Source of the DNA: an uncultured Vicinamibacterales bacterium
GTDB taxonomy: Bacteria > Acidobacteriota > Vicinamibacteria > Vicinamibacterales > UBA8438
NCBI GenBank assembly: GCA_958295905.1
Contig: OY282382.1
Coordinates: 1,574,001 to 1,638,000 of the forward strand
Length of the DNA: 64,000 bases
Reading direction: 5' to 3'
Shown here: positions 62,368 through 64,000 of the stretch, piece by piece
Layout: every line of letters starts with the position of its first letter
Numbering within the stretch: position 1 is the stretch's first letter
The notes under the pieces: generated by a model
What the model was told of the DNA's origin: nothing
Seen by the model: the letters and a program-made list of their open reading frames with translations, nothing else
Databases searched by the model: none
Position numbers and translations under genes: made by a program

Positions 62368-62913
62368 GTGCGCGATTCCGACCCGCTTTTGATTGCCGTT
62401 GACGAGCGCGACCGGGAAACGGGTGTCGTCAGGAAGATGACGGCTCATCGGAGGGGGATCCTGCACCGCGCGTTCTCAATCTTCGTCTTCGATGAGGCCG
62501 GCCGGCTGCTGTTGCAGAGGCGCGCGGGCGGCAAGTACCACTCGGGCGGTCTCTGGTCCAACACCTGCTGCAGCCACCCGCGGGCCGGAGAATCTCTGAT
62601 CGAGGCCGCCCACCGCCGGCTGCGCGAGGAAATGGGTTTCAACTGTCCGCTCCGGGCCGTGTTCGGCTTCGTCTACCGCGCGACATTGGACAGCGGGCTC
62701 GTGGAGCACGAGTTCGATCACGTTGTCGTTGGACGGTTCCAGGGGGTTCCCGCCCCCGACGCGCGCGAGGTGGGCGGGTGGAAGTGGGAGCGCGTGCCGG
62801 CGATCCAATCACAGCTTGCCGACGACCCGCGGGCGTTCACCGCGTGGTTCAAGCCGGCGCTCGACGGACTTCTGGCCCGCGGTCTTCCGCCGCGGGCGCA
62901 CCCAAGACGATGA
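62368..62913 (+). CDS. idi: Isopentenyl-diphosphate delta-isomerase, type I
   Basis: 181 residues from GTG 62368; the longer open frame to 61972 reads through repeat A and is rejected. It interconverts isopentenyl and dimethylallyl diphosphate. Nudix-like type I fold: LLIAVDERDRETGVVRKMTA at the start, the catalytic Cys in WSNTCCSHPRAGESL (about 69), a metal-binding Glu in AAHRRLREEMGFNC, EHEFDHVVVGRF, and VGGWKWERV. Squalene/phytoene synthase follows 154 bp downstream on the same strand. Confidence 0.9.
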   Translation: MRDSDPLLIAVDERDRETGVVRKMTAHRRGILHRAFSIFVFDEAGRLLLQRRAGGKYHSGGLWSNTCCSHPRAGESLIEAAHRRLREEMGFNCPLRAVFGFVYRATLDSGLVEHEFDHVVVGRFQGVPAPDAREVGGWKWERVPAIQSQLADDPRAFTAWFKPALDGLLARGLPPRAHPRR

Positions 62914-63067
62914 ACATCGCGCGTCGCCCCCGGGAACTATCGGGCGCGTCCGTCGGGTCCGATAAGCGGGATGTGCGTTCGTGCGACGGGTGGCGGCTCG
63001 GCCTTCGCGCGGTCTGACCACCGACCGGGGGAGCCGCCCGCGGAAGGCGCCGGCGACCGAGGGCCCT

Positions 63068-64000
63068 GTGGAGAGACAGGCGGACCGCGACCTCGCTTAT
63101 CAGACGGAAGTCCTCCGAGGGGTGTCGCGCACGTTCGCCCTGACGATTCCGCAGCTTCCCGACGCGCTGCGCGACGTTGTCGGCAACGCGTACCTGCTGT
63201 GCCGGATCACCGACAGCATCGAGGACGAGCCGCGGCTGACTCCGCCGCAGAAACGTCGGTTCGCGAGGCGTTTCGTCGATGTGGTCGAGGGCCGGGAGGA
63301 TGCGCGCGACTTCGGGCGCGAGCTCGGCGCATTGCTGTCGTCGTCCACCACCGCCAGCGAGCAGGATCTCGTTGTCAACACCCCGACCGTCATTCGCATC
63401 ACCAGGGGCTTTCGCGACAGCCAGGGGCGCGCCCTCGCCCGCTGTGTCCGCATCATGGCGGAGGGCATGTCGGAGTTTCAGCAGCTCGACACCTCCGGGG
63501 GGCTGCGGGACCGGCGGGCGCTGGATCGGTACTGTTACGTGGTCGCAGGCGTGGTCGGCGAGATGCTGACCGAGCTTTTCTGCGACTACTCGAGCGAGAT
63601 CGGGGAACGGCGCGACGAACTCCTCCCGCTGGCGGTCTCATTCGGACAGGGCCTTCAGATGACGAACATTCTGAAGGACGTCTGGGAGGATCTGCGCCGC
63701 GGGGCGTGCTGGTTGCCGCGCGACGTCTTCCTGAGAGCGGGCTTCGACCTGCGGGCGCTGCCGGCGGGACGGGACGACCCCGCGTTTGGCCGAGGAGTGG
63801 TCGAGCTCGTGGGGATCGCCCGCGCGCATCTGGTGGATGCGTTGCGGTTCATTCAGCTCATTCCGGCGCGCGAGACCGGCATCCGCCGCCACTGCGTTTG
63901 GGCCCTCGGCATGGCGGTGCTGACGCTGCGGCGCATTCACGCGACACCGAATTTCAGGAGCGGGCAGGAGGTGAAGATCCCGCGGAGCAGCGTCCGCGCC
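63068..64000 (+). CDS. Squalene/phytoene synthase family protein, 3' end outside window
   Basis: Starts at GTG 63068 and is still open at the right edge (311 codons seen). A head-to-head prenyl synthase, alpha-helical: [20 protein letters not shown] at the start (compare squalene synthases), first Asp-rich motif [11 protein letters not shown] (about 50), [17 protein letters not shown] (about 160), and second Asp-rich motif [16 protein letters not shown] (about 205) followed by ACWLPRDVF. Squalene synthase (hopanoid or sterol precursors) is favoured by the opening; phytoene synthase is possible. With idi it forms an isoprenoid pair. Confidence 0.88.
   Translation, partial: MERQADRDLAYQTEVLRGVSRTFALTIPQLPDALRDVVGNAYLLCRITDSIEDEPRLTPPQKRRFARRFVDVVEGREDARDFGRELGALLSSSTTASEQDLVVNTPTVIRITRGFRDSQGRALARCVRIMAEGMSEFQQLDTSGGLRDRRALDRYCYVVAGVVGEMLTELFCDYSSEIGERRDELLPLAVSFGQGLQMTNILKDVWEDLRRGACWLPRDVFLRAGFDLRALPAGRDDPAFGRGVVELVGIARAHLVDALRFIQLIPARETGIRRHCVWALGMAVLTLRRIHATPNFRSGQEVKIPRSSVRA

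Overview
The window is one contiguous stretch of a very GC-rich (about 70 percent by eye) bacterial chromosome. The best taxonomic hint is a secreted von Willebrand A protein of the type found in Acidobacteriota (31165-32067). The many secreted TPR, PEGA and carboxypeptidase-regulatory-like proteins and the large number of short intergenic repeats fit a member of the Vicinamibacteria. That placement is inference. No rRNA, CRISPR array, integrase or phage genes are visible; the one RNA gene is tRNA-Glu(CTC).

Layout. 1-5.4 kb: a truncated secreted protein, a tryptophanase, and a glycosyltransferase translationally coupled to a coiled-coil protein. 5.4-10.4 kb: a frameshifted short-chain dehydrogenase, 6-phosphofructokinase, an aldo/keto reductase, a mini SEC-C membrane protein and a quinone oxidoreductase. 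10.5-17.1 kb: lysine/diaminopimelate genes (ACT protein, dapB, dapA, dapD, then an M20 peptidase that is probably dapE), split by a DUF4143-type ATPase and a Uma2 nuclease. 17.1-25.6 kb: a double cyclophilin, SRPBCC and VOC proteins, a PEGA protein coupled to 3-methyladenine glycosylase I, an EamA transporter, a GNAT enzyme and an Fpg-family glycosylase. 25.7-34.2 kb: cobalamin-dependent methionine synthase beneath a vapBC-like module, a second toxin-antitoxin pair facing away, the VWA protein, a SpoT-like HD hydrolase, a proline racemase family enzyme and tRNA-Glu. 34.8-43.3 kb: an M23 peptidase, a cupredoxin-like lipoprotein with ctaB and a DUF420 protein (haem-copper oxidase maturation), a fused serine hydrolase/NamZ-like protein and two TPR paralogues. 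43.3-44.8 kb: a complete DDE insertion sequence. 45.1-52.1 kb: a fadN-fadA-fadE beta-oxidation operon followed by a DUF1684 lipoprotein and a HAD phosphatase. 52.3-57.6 kb: a SirB1-like protein, rhodanese, MBL hydrolase and a lower-GC three-gene cassette led by a TIGR04255 protein. 57.6-64 kb: a tandem ThyX-like protein, peptide deformylase, Nudix hydrolase, ThiI, and an isoprenoid pair (idi plus squalene/phytoene synthase, cut by the window end).

The most striking layer is between the genes. At least six families of short repeats (called A to G here, without a D/C distinction where they blend) fill most gaps longer than 200 bp. Family B (about 160-265 bp) carries the same terminal inverted repeats as the complete insertion sequence at 43306-44762 and makes 4-bp target duplications of the form CTRR, so it looks like a set of non-autonomous elements moved by that transposase. 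Family F is a second miniature element (two copies, each 153 bp, 5-bp target duplications). Families A, C, E and G are further interspersed, hairpin-rich repeats. Nested insertions allow empty sites to be read directly from the sequence, and several elements abut TAG stop codons in CTAG tetranucleotides.
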